Source of the DNA: Paenibacillus sp. JCM 10914
Lineage (GTDB): Bacteria; Bacillota; Bacilli; Paenibacillales; Paenibacillaceae
NCBI RefSeq assembly: GCF_001315105.1
Contig: NZ_BAZR01000002.1
Location: 248,001-312,000, forward strand
DNA: 64,000 nucleotides
Direction: 5' to 3'
A program made the translations under genes and the position numbers. Shown here piece after piece: positions 45,554 to 54,527 of the stretch. How positions within the stretch are numbered: position 1 is the stretch's first letter; the number at the start of each line of letters is the position of its first letter. Below the pieces are notes generated by a model, which saw only the letters and a program-made list of their open reading frames with translations, had not been told where the DNA came from and did no database searches.

Positions 45554-45789
45554 ATGGCGGGCTGTTCTTCCCATTTGGAATCAACATTAGGTGACATACG
45601 AATAATCTTAACGTATTCTCTCGGCGCGTATCTAATCGGAATTGCCGTACCATTTGGAGACAATTGATAAATTCGCGTACCCGCAGGATCAGAAACGGGA
45701 TAACGGGTCGTTAAATACATATTTGCCCATAGGGCTATTGCGCTCATGGCCAGCAAAATCGTGATACATATCGTTGCTTTTCGAATCAT
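45544..45789 (-). CDS. small hypothetical protein with N-terminal membrane anchor
   Basis: 81 residues from the ATG at 45789, with AAAGGAGTGG upstream; an alternative GTG at 45801 is too close to that site. One helix (KATICITILLAMSAIALWAN) is followed by an extracytoplasmic part of about 55 residues, PVSDPAGTRIYQLSPNGTAI and so on. It overlaps the DedA gene tail to tail. I do not recognise it. Confidence 0.6.
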   Translation of the reverse strand: MIRKATICITILLAMSAIALWANMYLTTRYPVSDPAGTRIYQLSPNGTAIPIRYAPREYVKIIRMSPNVDSKWEEQPAIYP

Positions 45790-45841
45790 GCGGGTAACCA
45801 CTCCTTTACCTTCATTGGTTCCCTGTTCACATAATTTTCAT

Positions 45842-45880
45842 TCAAAGCGCTTTGACAAAGTTTTGATCTCAAGATATAAT
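45842..45880 (+). promoter_or_regulatory. consensus promoter of the mrp operon with overlapping palindrome
   Basis: TTGACA (45852-45857), a 17-nt spacer and TATAAT (45875-45880), an exact sigma-A consensus. The -35 box overlaps TCAAAGCGCTTTGA (45842-45855), a 14-bp perfect palindrome. This resembles a catabolite-response element but has C and G exchanged at the key outer positions, so the repressor may be another LacI-type protein. Confidence 0.75.
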
Positions 45881-45924
45881 AAATGTCAGTATGAATCTTA
45901 CAATTAATCATCATTTTATAGGGG

Positions 45925-45955
45925 GAGCCTGTCACCAACGGGCTCTTTTTGTTTT
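45925..45955 (+). terminator. terminator in the mrp leader
   Basis: GAGCCTG (45925-45931), loop TCACCAA, CGGGCTC (45939-45945), then TTTTTGTTTT. It lies about 40 nt downstream of the predicted transcription start and 70 nt before mrpA, so unregulated transcripts would be only about 65 nt long. Confidence 0.8.
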
Positions 45956-46025
45956 ATTCTGGATTCATGCTTGATAAATAGGGTAATACTGTTGAGGAAA
46001 AATCAGAAATTAGGAGGAGTAGAAT

Positions 46026-48881
46026 TTGTCTTTGCTGCACATCGCCGTTCTTACACCCATCATAGCAGCGCTTGTAGTTATGCTAACTTACAAGCTCATT
46101 GGACGTGTTCACATCGGTTGGATTATTCTGCCGGTGCCTGTCGTACTGTTCATCTATTTCGCTGGTCTTATTCCTACTATCCAGGGAGGCGAGCAGATTC
46201 TTGCGATTGCCGATTGGATACCGAGTTTAGGTATTAATTTTGCAGTATATTTGGATGGGTTAAGTCTAATCTTTGCACTCTTAATAACGGGCATAGGTTC
46301 GCTTGTTGTCTTGTATTCCATTTACTATATGGACAAGAATATAGAGGCTGTCCATCGATTTTATATTTATCTCCTCTTATTTATGGGTGCGATGCTGGGT
46401 GTAGTGTTATCTGATAACCTACTAGTATTGTATGGTTTCTGGGAGTTAACCAGTATTTCGTCCTTTCTGTTGATTGCTTTCTGGAACCATCGTGACCGTT
46501 CGAGATACGGTGCGCTCAAGTCGATGCTGATCACCGTATTTGGCGGTCTAGCGATGTTAGCCGGCTTCGTGATGCTGTATGTGATGACCGGAACGTTCAG
46601 CGTTCGAGAGATTATCGGCGAGATCGGTACGATATCCGGCGAAGGCCTGTTTATACCTGCTATGATTCTTGTTCTATTAGGGGCGTTTACGAAATCAGCG
46701 CAGTTCCCTTTCCATATCTGGCTGCCAGATGCGATGGAAGCGCCAACTCCGGTCAGTGCTTACTTGCACTCTGCGACGATGGTCAAGGCGGGTATCTATT
46801 TGGTTGCCCGCATTAGTCCTGTATTCGCAGGGGAAGCTTCTTGGTTCTGGATCGTGACGGTAACGGGCTTGGTGACCTTGATCTATGCTTCCGTTCGCGC
46901 GGTTAAACAAACGGATCTCAAGGCGCTACTTGCTTATTCGACGATCAGCCAGCTTGGCTTGATTATGAGCCTGTTCGGGCTTGGATCTGCCGCCGCATAT
47001 TATGGGGGCGGTGTCGATACGCTGCTGTATACGAAAGCGACAACTGCGGCTATTTTCCACTTGATCAATCACGCCGTCTTTAAGGGCGCGCTCTTTATGG
47101 TGGTCGGCATTGTCGATCATGAGACAGGAACACGCGACCTGCGCAAGCTGGGCGGACTGATGACGCTCATGCCGATCACATTCAGCGTAGCGGTAATCGG
47201 GGCATTTTCTATGGCGGGTCTGCCACCGTTTAACGGCTTCTTAAGTAAAGAGATGTTCTTTACTGCGGTGTTGAAAGCTGCGGAGATGAATTTCTGGAGC
47301 GTCGATGTATGGGGTGCGCTTATTCCTGTGATCGCATGGGTTGCTAGCGTGTTTACCTTCGTCTACAGCATGATTCTGGTATTCAGAACTTTCACAGGTA
47401 AATATAAGCCTGAGATGCTGGAGAAGAAGCCGCATGAAGCTCCGATCGGGATGCTTATTTCTCCCGCTATCCTGGCATCACTCGCGGTCGTGATTGGATT
47501 GTTCCCGAACCTGTTGTCCTATTCTCTCATTGAACCGGCACTTGCTGCCGTGCATCCACGGATGTTGGCTCCGGGGGATCGATTCATGGTCAATATCGAG
47601 ATGTGGCACGGATGGACAACGGAGATCTATATGACGATTGGGATTGTTGTCATCGGAACCATACTGTACAAACTTCATCGTAAATCAGCTGTTTTGAGTC
47701 AGCCATTGTCTACCCGAGTTTCCTGGAATGGCTTGTATGATGGTGGTTTGCGTCTGTTGGAGAAAGGTTCAAGATCGCTCACTACGACTTACATGACGGG
47801 TTCCATTCGTCATTACGTCATTTATATCTTTGCTTTTTTCATCGTTACACTGGGGGTTAGCCTTATTGTTGCTGGACCATTCCAGATCGATACAAGCTCT
47901 TACGCCCCAATTACCGTGTATGAGGCCGTCACACTTTCAGCACTGATCGTACCTGTCATTGCTCTGCCATTCGTAAGGTCCCGTCTGATGGCGATTATAT
48001 TGACAGGCGCAGCAGGGTATATTGTTACGTTGTTCTATGTACTTCTACGTGCACCTGATTTGGCGTTGACGCAGATGATTGTTGAGACGGTATCCGTCAT
48101 GCTGTTCTTGTTATGTTTCTACCATCTGCCTAAACTGAAGCGCGAGAAAATATCGCCTAGGCTGCGCGCCAGAAATTTGATGATAGCAATCGGCGTAGGC
48201 GCAATTGTTACCTGGATGACACTCGCCGCGTCCAGTGGACGGGTATTTGATTCGATTGCCGATTTCTTTATCAGAGAGAGCTATCCTTTAGCAGGCGGTA
48301 AAAATATCGTCAACGTGATCTTGGTTGACTTCAGAGGTTTTGATACGATGCTCGAAATTACCGTGTTGGGCATTGCATCGTACGCCATTTATGCCTTGAT
48401 TAAGATTGATCGAGGAGACATCATCGGCAAAGGTGCACACATGGAGAACATGTACCTGCCTAATAGTAATGACGTCATTTTGCAAACCGTTTCCAAAGTG
48501 ATCGTCTTTATCGTTGTCACCTTCTCGTGGTACTTGTTTAGTGCAGGCCATAATGCGCCGGGAGGCGGATTTATCGGCGGATTGATGACTGCTGCTGCGC
48601 TCGTGCTGCTGTCAGTTGTATATGGCATGGATATGACGAAGAAGATACTGCCGCTCGATTATAAAAAAGTAACAGCGATCGGCCTAATTATTGCTTTCTT
48701 GACCGGAATCGGTTCGTTTGCTTTTGGGCTGCCATTCCTAAGTCATGCGTTCGAATATCGTACACTACCGTTATTAGGCGAAACCGAGCTGGCAACCGCT
48801 GTCCTGTTCGACCTTGGCGTTTATCTGGCGGTTGTTGGCGTGACGATGACGATGATCAATACGATAGGGAGGGATGAATAA
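46026..48881 (+). CDS. mrpA: Mrp Na+/H+ antiporter subunit A fused to subunit B
   Basis: 951 residues; the start is a TTG at 46026 behind AGGAGGAG. Residues 1 to about 800 form MrpA. The complex-I-like proton channel part contains ALLAYSTISQLGLIMSLFGL and KSAQFPFHIWLPDAMEAPTP, and the MrpA C-terminal helices and an MrpB-like DUF4040 region follow. From about residue 806 a whole MrpB follows (NDVILQTVSKVIVFIVVTFS, SAGHNAPGGGFIGGLMTAAA). Together they equal the sum of Bacillus MrpA (about 800) and MrpB (about 143). An internal ATG at 48441 has AAAGGTG ahead of it and could give free MrpB. First gene of the mrp operon. Confidence 0.92.
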   Translation: MSLLHIAVLTPIIAALVVMLTYKLIGRVHIGWIILPVPVVLFIYFAGLIPTIQGGEQILAIADWIPSLGINFAVYLDGLSLIFALLITGIGSLVVLYSIYYMDKNIEAVHRFYIYLLLFMGAMLGVVLSDNLLVLYGFWELTSISSFLLIAFWNHRDRSRYGALKSMLITVFGGLAMLAGFVMLYVMTGTFSVREIIGEIGTISGEGLFIPAMILVLLGAFTKSAQFPFHIWLPDAMEAPTPVSAYLHSATMVKAGIYLVARISPVFAGEASWFWIVTVTGLVTLIYASVRAVKQTDLKALLAYSTISQLGLIMSLFGLGSAAAYYGGGVDTLLYTKATTAAIFHLINHAVFKGALFMVVGIVDHETGTRDLRKLGGLMTLMPITFSVAVIGAFSMAGLPPFNGFLSKEMFFTAVLKAAEMNFWSVDVWGALIPVIAWVASVFTFVYSMILVFRTFTGKYKPEMLEKKPHEAPIGMLISPAILASLAVVIGLFPNLLSYSLIEPALAAVHPRMLAPGDRFMVNIEMWHGWTTEIYMTIGIVVIGTILYKLHRKSAVLSQPLSTRVSWNGLYDGGLRLLEKGSRSLTTTYMTGSIRHYVIYIFAFFIVTLGVSLIVAGPFQIDTSSYAPITVYEAVTLSALIVPVIALPFVRSRLMAIILTGAAGYIVTLFYVLLRAPDLALTQMIVETVSVMLFLLCFYHLPKLKREKISPRLRARNLMIAIGVGAIVTWMTLAASSGRVFDSIADFFIRESYPLAGGKNIVNVILVDFRGFDTMLEITVLGIASYAIYALIKIDRGDIIGKGAHMENMYLPNSNDVILQTVSKVIVFIVVTFSWYLFSAGHNAPGGGFIGGLMTAAALVLLSVVYGMDMTKKILPLDYKKVTAIGLIIAFLTGIGSFAFGLPFLSHAFEYRTLPLLGETELATAVLFDLGVYLAVVGVTMTMINTIGRDE

Positions 48882-48882
48882 C

Positions 48883-49221
48883 ATGGAACTATATATGGCT
48901 ATAGCAATCGGGATCATCTTTGCCGTTGGCGTGTATCAAATCCTGTCCAAAAGCCTGCTGCGGATTATCCTCGGTACCTCACTGATCACCCATGGTGTTC
49001 ATCTACTATTGCTCACGATGTCAGGACTGAAGACCGGTGCGGCACCGCTGCTTGGGGAACAAGCCTCAACTTATGTGGATCCGGTTCCTCAGGCGCTCAT
49101 CCTGACTTCCATCGTCATTAACTTCGGTGTAACATCGTTCTTTTTCGTCCTAGCGTATAAGGCTTATCAGCGCTTGGGCACAGACAATATGGAGGAGTTG
49201 AGGGGGACGGAAGATGAATAA
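48883..49221 (+). CDS. mrpC: Mrp antiporter subunit C
   Basis: 112 residues, a NuoK homologue with three membrane helices (AIAIGIIFAVGVYQILSKSL, GTSLITHGVHLLLLTMSG, ALILTSIVINFGVTSFFFVL). The ATG at 48883 is preferred over that at 48874, because GGGAGGG ends directly before the latter. One base separates it from the mrpA stop. It overlaps mrpD by 8 bp. Confidence 0.93.
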   Translation: MELYMAIAIGIIFAVGVYQILSKSLLRIILGTSLITHGVHLLLLTMSGLKTGAAPLLGEQASTYVDPVPQALILTSIVINFGVTSFFFVLAYKAYQRLGTDNMEELRGTEDE

Positions 49222-50691
49222 TGTGATCGTTCTCCCGCTGCTTATACCACTCTTGACGGCGGTCATTCTTATTTTCTTGTCGAAGTTTACGAGTTTTCAA
49301 CGCTGGTTCAGCGTCATTAGCGTCATAACAAATATGGCGGTAACTATATTCATTATCAATCAGGTTCATGAATCCGGGATCCAAACCCTGCATATGGGGG
49401 GCTGGCTTCCACCCTACGGCATCGTCTTTGTCGCAGATATGTTCGCTGCCCTATTGGTTCTGACAACCTTGATTGCATCACTTGGATGCTTGCTATATGC
49501 GTTCCAAAATGTTGGAGCGGAGAGAGAGAAATATTATTTCTATCCGTTCTTCCAATTCTTGATTGCGGGCGTGATCGGGTCCTTCCTGACCGGTGATTTA
49601 TTTAACCTGTTCGTCTGTTTTGAAGTGATGTTGATCTCCTCATATGCACTGATCGTACTGGGGGGAACGAAACGTCAGCTTAGAGAAACCTTGAAATACA
49701 TGTTGATCAATATCATATCTTCAGCCATGTTCGTGGCAGGGGTAGCGTATATCTACGGTACGGTAGGCACGCTCAACTTAGCGCATCTGTCGGTGCGCGT
49801 TGCCGAGGTGCAGCAAGCAGGGATCTTATCCGTTATCGGCATATTTTTCTTGATTGTGTTTGCTCTAAAAGCAGGATTGTTCCTGTTCTTCTGGCTGCCT
49901 GGTTCCTATAATGCGCCGCCTATTGCCATCACGGCACTATTCGGTGCACTGCTCACGAAGGTGGGATTATATGCGATAACGCGCTTCTTCACCTTAATCT
50001 TCTATCACGATCCGAGTACCGTCCAAGTCGTCATGGGCTGGATGGCTGCGGCGACCATGATTCTTGGAGGCCTTGGCGCATTGGCCTATAAGGACCTGGG
50101 CCGGATTCTGAACTATAATATCGTGATAAGCGTCGGCTTCATCGCTTTCGGTATTGCTGTGCTTCGCCGGATGCCTTAAACGGGGTTATTTACTACTTGA
50201 TGCACGATATGGTTGCTAAAGCACTGCTCTTCATTCTAGGCGGGATGCTGATCGCTGCTGCTGGCACAAGTAAGCTAAGCGAGATGGGAGGATTAATGAA
50301 ACGTTATCCTCTGATTGGCTGGCTGTTCTTCATAGTTGCGCTCGCGCTCGTAGGTATACCTCCGTTAAGCGGTTTCTTAGGCAAAGTGTTAATTGTCAGC
50401 GGCGGGATCAGTGGTGGTCACTATGCTCTAACCTTTATCGGTTTGGGCTCAAGCATCATCGTTCTATATTCACTGATCAAAGTATTTATGGCTGCATTCT
50501 GGGGTGAAGCCCCGGCAGCCCGTACTACGCCTGTAAGCATTCGCTGGAGTGACTATACGGCGGCGATCGGATTAACCTTGGTTGTGATCTTCATGGGACT
50601 CGGATCCGAATGGATCTATTCCTTTACCTCTCAAGCAGGCGCCGTGCTATCGGATCCAACACTATATATTAATGCCGTGCTAAAGGAGTAG
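49214..50691 (+). CDS. mrpD: Mrp antiporter subunit D, frameshifted in this sequence
   Basis: About 492 residues, a NuoM/N-like proton-translocating subunit with about 14 helices. Marks are LTGDLFNLFVCFEVMLISSY with the conserved Glu, KAGLFLFFWLPGSYNAPPIA with Lys, and YKDLGRILNYNIVISVGFIA. The frame stops at 50179, while DALNGVIYYLMHDMVAKALL continues in the next frame. One missing T near 50163 (CTTTCG read as CTTCG) joins them. It ends overlapping the RBS region of mrpE. Confidence 0.9.
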
Positions 50692-50696
50692 TGGAT

Positions 50697-51176
50697 ATGG
50701 GCTTTCAAATATTACTGAATATCATCATCGGCGTTGTCTGGATGTTTCTTAATAACGAATGGACCCCGCAGCAATTCATTGTTGGATATTTATTAGGACT
50801 GTTGTTAATCTTCTTGCTTCGAAGGTTCTGGCCGCAGAAATTTTACGCACGCAAGTTATGGTATGTGTTTCGCTTGACGCTGTATCTCTTAAGGGAACTT
50901 GTGAAATCTAGCCTCATCGTCATCGGTCAAATCTTGAAACCGAAATTGGATGTGAGGCCCGGCATATTCTCGTACACGACGGAACTGGAGACGGATTGGG
51001 AGATTACCGTGCTCTCCCTCCTGATATGTCTTACCCCCGGAACATTGACTTTAGAGGTCTCAAGGCAAGGACAGACCTTGTATATCCACGCCATGGACAT
51101 CCATGACGCAGATGAGATGGTATCCCAAATCCGGGGAACGTTTGAAAAAGTAATTAGGGAGGTGACGCGAGGATGA
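50697..51176 (+). CDS. mrpE: Mrp antiporter subunit E
   Basis: 159 residues from the ATG at 50697, eight bases after AAAGGAG; the GTG at 50691 is too close. Two or three N-terminal helices (LNIIIGVVWMFLNNEWTPQQ, LLGLLLIFLLRRFW) precede a soluble part with SLLICLTPGTLTLEVSRQGQ, the family signature. Required for assembly and full activity of the complex. Confidence 0.93.
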   Translation: MGFQILLNIIIGVVWMFLNNEWTPQQFIVGYLLGLLLIFLLRRFWPQKFYARKLWYVFRLTLYLLRELVKSSLIVIGQILKPKLDVRPGIFSYTTELETDWEITVLSLLICLTPGTLTLEVSRQGQTLYIHAMDIHDADEMVSQIRGTFEKVIREVTRG

Positions 51177-51466
51177 TCAACGGCATGCTGATAGCGTCAT
51201 TACTATTCTTGTCGCTTGGCATCATCGGTTGTCTCTATCGGTTGCTCAAAGGACCTTCCATAAACGACCGAATTATGTCGCTTGATACGATCGGGATCCT
51301 GATGTTATCCATGATTGCAGTACTCGGAATGAAGTTCAAAACTTCTTCATACTTCGATATCATTTTGTTGATCGGGATCCTTACCTTTATCGGAACGACG
51401 GCCTTTTCACGGTATATAGAGAGGGGTGATGTCATTGAACGAGTTCACGATGAGCCAGATCGGTGA
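51173..51466 (+). CDS. mrpF: Mrp antiporter subunit F
   Basis: 97 residues with three helices. The signature RLLKGPSINDRIMSLDTIG lies near residue 22 and TSSYFDIILLIGILTFIGTT near 60. The start at 51173 overlaps the mrpE stop (ATGA), with GGAGGTGACG upstream. In other genera some members were linked to bile-salt export, but in an mrp operon it is an antiporter subunit. Confidence 0.93.
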   Translation: MINGMLIASLLFLSLGIIGCLYRLLKGPSINDRIMSLDTIGILMLSMIAVLGMKFKTSSYFDIILLIGILTFIGTTAFSRYIERGDVIERVHDEPDR

Positions 51467-51854
51467 GTTTCTGATTGCACTGGGCGTATTGCTTGGATCG
51501 ATTCTCGGTGTGCTTAGCGCTTACGGACTAATACGACTGCCCGATGTGTATACGCGGTCGCATGCGGCTACGAAGAGTGCTACACTCGGGGTGTTATTGA
51601 TCCTGCTGGGCGCATTTCTATACTTTACGTTCTATCTGGAGTACGTCAGTGCTAAGCTCCTGCTCGGTATTTTCTTTGTATTCATTACGGGTCCGCTTGC
51701 AGGCCATCTCAATGGTAGAGCCGCCTATCGATCGGGTGTGTCCTTGTGGGAGAAGAGCGTTCGAGATGAATTGAAGCCTGAACTTAAACGGGAACGCGAG
51801 CGACAGGAGCAGGAACAGGCGCAGGCACGAGCTGAGGCGTCAGGTAAGGCATAA
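51435..51854 (+). CDS. mrpG: Mrp antiporter subunit G
   Basis: About 139 residues. I prefer the TTG at 51435 after GAGGGGTGATG; GTG 51426 and ATG 51429 crowd that site. Three helices with LLGSILGVLSAYGLIRLPDV, then YTRSHAATKSATLGVLLILL, the typical MnhG/PhaG pattern. The C-terminal tail is long and charged (KRERERQEQEQAQARAEASG). It overlaps mrpF by about 30 bp. Last gene of the operon. Confidence 0.92.
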   Translation: MNEFTMSQIGEFLIALGVLLGSILGVLSAYGLIRLPDVYTRSHAATKSATLGVLLILLGAFLYFTFYLEYVSAKLLLGIFFVFITGPLAGHLNGRAAYRSGVSLWEKSVRDELKPELKRERERQEQEQAQARAEASGKA

Positions 51855-51891
51855 TTCGTTACAGAAATTTGACTTCACTACGACATGAATG

Positions 51892-51924
51892 GGTAGAAGC
51901 TGTAATTAGCTTCTGCCTTTTTGT
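51892..51924 (+). terminator. terminator of the mrp operon
   Basis: GGTAGAAGCT (51892-51901) and AGCTTCTGCC (51908-51917) pair with one mismatch around GTAATT, followed by TTTTTG. Confidence 0.8.
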
Positions 51925-52009
51925 TATGCATACATAAAGATTATGGTAGAATTAGGTGCATACCGATGTGGATTCATATCGATTATCAAGATATAAGGAG
52001 ATTATGGAA

Positions 52010-52891
52010 ATGCAGATTTATCAACAAGATATCGTGAGTTTAATTGAACCTTTGTCCTTATTTATAGCTCGACTAAACCGTAAGGACCGACACCATGTTG
52101 GGTACTGCGGTGAGGACCCGGAGGAGATTCACAGCACGCTCAGAGAAGATTTCGCTGACGCGGGCGAGATGGATCGATGGTTTACGCTGCTGATGGATGA
52201 TAAGGGGGATATTCGGGCTGCGCTGGGCTTCAATGTGGATCCAGATAGCCGAACGGCTGAAATATGGGGTCCATTTATCGAGGCAGAAGATGAATGGAGC
52301 GCGATTGCAGAGCAACTATGGGCTACGGGCATGACGAAGCTCGAAGGTCAAGTTGATCGCATGTTCGGATTTTATAATGAGGCGAATCAGTTCGCTAAGC
52401 GATTTATCCTTAAGAAGGGCGGTCGACGGACTGGAGAGCATATCGTTCTGAGAGCAGAACCTTCGTCATCTCCATCCGAAACCAGTCCTCATGTAGTAGA
52501 GTTTACTCCTAACTACACGGAAGATTTCCAGGAGTTACACGATAACGCTTTTCCAGATACATATTATGACGCTGAGCGTATCCTGAAGATGCTGGATCAA
52601 GATCGCAGACTGTTCGTCATTGTCGACCAAGGCCAACTTGCAGGTTATGTATACGTCGAAGGAGATTCGGATATCCAAGATGGAAGCATCGAGTACATTG
52701 CCGTATCGGAAAGGTATCGGAGGCTTGGCTACGGTCAGTCTTTATTAGAAAAAGCGCTGCAATTCCTGTTCCGAGAAGTGAAGGCAACTGAAATCTCATT
52801 GTGCGTGGAATATTCCAATCATGCAGCTATTGGCTTGTATAACGCCACTGGATTTCGTACGGTCCATAAATTATCGTCGTACGTGTTATGA
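52010..52891 (+). CDS. GNAT-family N-acetyltransferase
   Basis: About 293 residues from the ATG at 52010, nine bases after AAGGAG. The N-terminal half resembles a diverged, inactive GNAT-like module (RAALGFNVDPDSRTAEIWGP). The C-terminal half (about 165-293) is a full GNAT domain with IEYIAVSERYRRLGYGQSLL, the acetyl-CoA loop RRLGYG, and CVEYSNHAAIGLYNATGFRT. Single gene; the acceptor is unknown. Confidence 0.85.
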   Translation: MQIYQQDIVSLIEPLSLFIARLNRKDRHHVGYCGEDPEEIHSTLREDFADAGEMDRWFTLLMDDKGDIRAALGFNVDPDSRTAEIWGPFIEAEDEWSAIAEQLWATGMTKLEGQVDRMFGFYNEANQFAKRFILKKGGRRTGEHIVLRAEPSSSPSETSPHVVEFTPNYTEDFQELHDNAFPDTYYDAERILKMLDQDRRLFVIVDQGQLAGYVYVEGDSDIQDGSIEYIAVSERYRRLGYGQSLLEKALQFLFREVKATEISLCVEYSNHAAIGLYNATGFRTVHKLSSYVL

Positions 52892-52912
52892 TGGGATGAG
52901 CGCAAGCCAAAA

Positions 52913-52966
52913 GACACCCGCCAGGCCCGAATCGCGGCTTAGCGGGCGGGTGTTGTCCTATTTTTT
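52913..52966. terminator. bidirectional terminator between GNAT and TVP38 genes
   Basis: ACACCCGCC (52914-52922) and GGCGGGTGT (52945-52953) pair. TCCTATTTTTT follows on the plus strand and TCTTTTGGC on the minus strand. Confidence 0.75.
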
Positions 52967-53599
52967 CGGTGGCAATATCGGTTCCAGATGCTCATCGGAG
53001 TGATAGCGATTCTCCATTCTCTTGCCGGCGAACCATAACAGCCACAACACGAGTGCAGCTATCAGAATCCGCCACGGCTGATAGATAAATGCCTGCCAAT
53101 CATGTCCGATAAAGGCGACCATAAAGATCATCACGGATTTGCCGGCCATCACGGCTATCATGAACGTAGATCCAGATACGGTGCTGAGTCCTGACGCGAT
53201 GTTAACGAGCGACGATGGTGTGAACGGGAAGCAGTACAAGATGAAGATAGGGGTGAAGCCTTTCTCTTCGATCCAATGAAAGAACCGCTTGGAGCCGGGG
53301 ATACGACGCTGTATATGAACGCCTAAATTACCACCCAATTTACGCACGATCCAGAATACGGTAATGGAGCCAAGGCAGACACCGATCCAGGAGAATAAGA
53401 AGCCCCACCATAAGCCGTAGGCAGCGGAGTTGCCCATGACGAGAACGATAAGCGGGAGTACGGGTAGAAAGGCCTCGATGAACGGTAGCAATATTCCGGG
53501 CAGGGGCCCTAATCGCGAGTATTGCTGTAACCATCCTTGCACCTGATCCAGGTCGATATGTTTCAGGTTAGTCCCAATGCTGTGAAACCACTCCATCAT
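52958..53599 (-). CDS. TVP38/TMEM64 family membrane protein
   Basis: 213 residues with five or six hydrophobic segments. The SNARE-associated (DedA-superfamily) core contains LPFIEAFLPVLPLIVLVMGN near residue 38, then a glycine-rich stretch to FWIVRKLGGNLG, and YCFPFTPSSLVNIASGLS near 127. Similar proteins are thought to move lipids across membranes. It is divergent from a TetR regulator gene, which may control it. Confidence 0.87.
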   Translation of the reverse strand: MMEWFHSIGTNLKHIDLDQVQGWLQQYSRLGPLPGILLPFIEAFLPVLPLIVLVMGNSAAYGLWWGFLFSWIGVCLGSITVFWIVRKLGGNLGVHIQRRIPGSKRFFHWIEEKGFTPIFILYCFPFTPSSLVNIASGLSTVSGSTFMIAVMAGKSVMIFMVAFIGHDWQAFIYQPWRILIAALVLWLLWFAGKRMENRYHSDEHLEPILPPKK

Positions 53600-53809
53600 G
53601 CTGTGAAACCTCTCTTATGTTCAATTAAATGATGTCATTTCATTCCATCGGAATATGGAATATATTATAGCATAACGGAAGAAGACATTATAAATCGCTC
53701 AAACATGGTAATTAGTTCCTTTTATAACCTCTTATCCACAGAATTTCCATTATATGAACAGGGTGATCGAAACCATGAATTTATTATATTGGATGTGTAT
53801 AACATTGCC

Positions 53810-54430
53810 ATGCCGAAAATCGTAGATCATGGGAAACAACGGCAGCACGTGGCTGAAGCAGCCCTTCGCGTTATTCAGAGAGAGGGACTTGATAAAGCGA
53901 CCGTGCGTAACATCGCCGTGGAAGCGGGACTGTCGGTCGGCTCGATGAGGCATTACTTTTCAAGCCAAGCGGAATTGTTTGCGTATTGCATGAATCAGAT
54001 CAATCAACGAATACATAAGCGTTATGACGAATTGATTCTTCGTGGGGATCTCATAAACGATCTAAAGGATATGTTATTACTTTCGCTTCCGCTCGATAAC
54101 GAACGACGCATGGAGATGGAAGTCTGTATGTCGATCGTTGCCAAGGGACTGATTTACCCCGAACTGGGAGAAATCATACATGAGATGTTTGATGCGGTAG
54201 GCAAAACATGTTATGCTGCCATCCAATTTCTAGCTGAGCACAAACTCTTGTCTCCAGGGGCAAATATAGAGCATGAGGCCGAGCGACTATACGCACTGAT
54301 TGATGGTTTAGGGATTCATTATATGATGAGACCACGCCGGCTTAGCGTCGAGAAGATCGAGCGGATTATTGAACAACATCTTCAATCCCTTATGTATATT
54401 GAGCATGGAAAAGGATCGTTTGAACCCTAA
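53810..54430 (+). CDS. TetR-family transcriptional regulator
   Basis: 206 residues if it begins at the ATG at 53810 (MPKIVDHGKQRQHVAEAALR), the natural family start. An in-frame ATG at 53705 adds 35 residues without family resemblance, and neither start has a clear RBS. The helix-turn-helix is KATVRNIAVEAGLSVGSMRH followed by YFSSQAEL. The C-terminal ligand domain has the PksA/BetI-like phrase RLYALIDGLGIHYMMRP. Its likely target is the divergent TVP38 gene or itself. Confidence 0.86.
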   Translation: MPKIVDHGKQRQHVAEAALRVIQREGLDKATVRNIAVEAGLSVGSMRHYFSSQAELFAYCMNQINQRIHKRYDELILRGDLINDLKDMLLLSLPLDNERRMEMEVCMSIVAKGLIYPELGEIIHEMFDAVGKTCYAAIQFLAEHKLLSPGANIEHEAERLYALIDGLGIHYMMRPRRLSVEKIERIIEQHLQSLMYIEHGKGSFEP

Positions 54431-54467
54431 ATCCTTGTGTCATTATTGACACAAGGATCATTTTTCT
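54431..54467 (+). terminator. terminator of the tetR gene
   Basis: ATCCTTGTGTC (54431-54441) and GACACAAGGAT (54448-54458) are exact inverted copies with an ATTATT loop; CATTTTTCT follows. Confidence 0.9.
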
Positions 54468-54527
54468 AATACAATGGTTCTTCGAACGGATGTTTCGTGT
54501 GCAAAAATATACATAAAGGAGAAAAGC

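Noticed and set aside
45842..45855. Catabolite-response element at the mrp promoter
   Set aside because: The palindrome TCAAAGCGCTTTGA has the core GCGC but the wrong outer bases for the TGAAAGCG consensus, so CcpA control is not claimed.
53705..53809. N-terminal extension of the TetR regulator
   Set aside because: The 35 added residues lack family similarity and neither start has a clear ribosome binding site, so the shorter form is reported.
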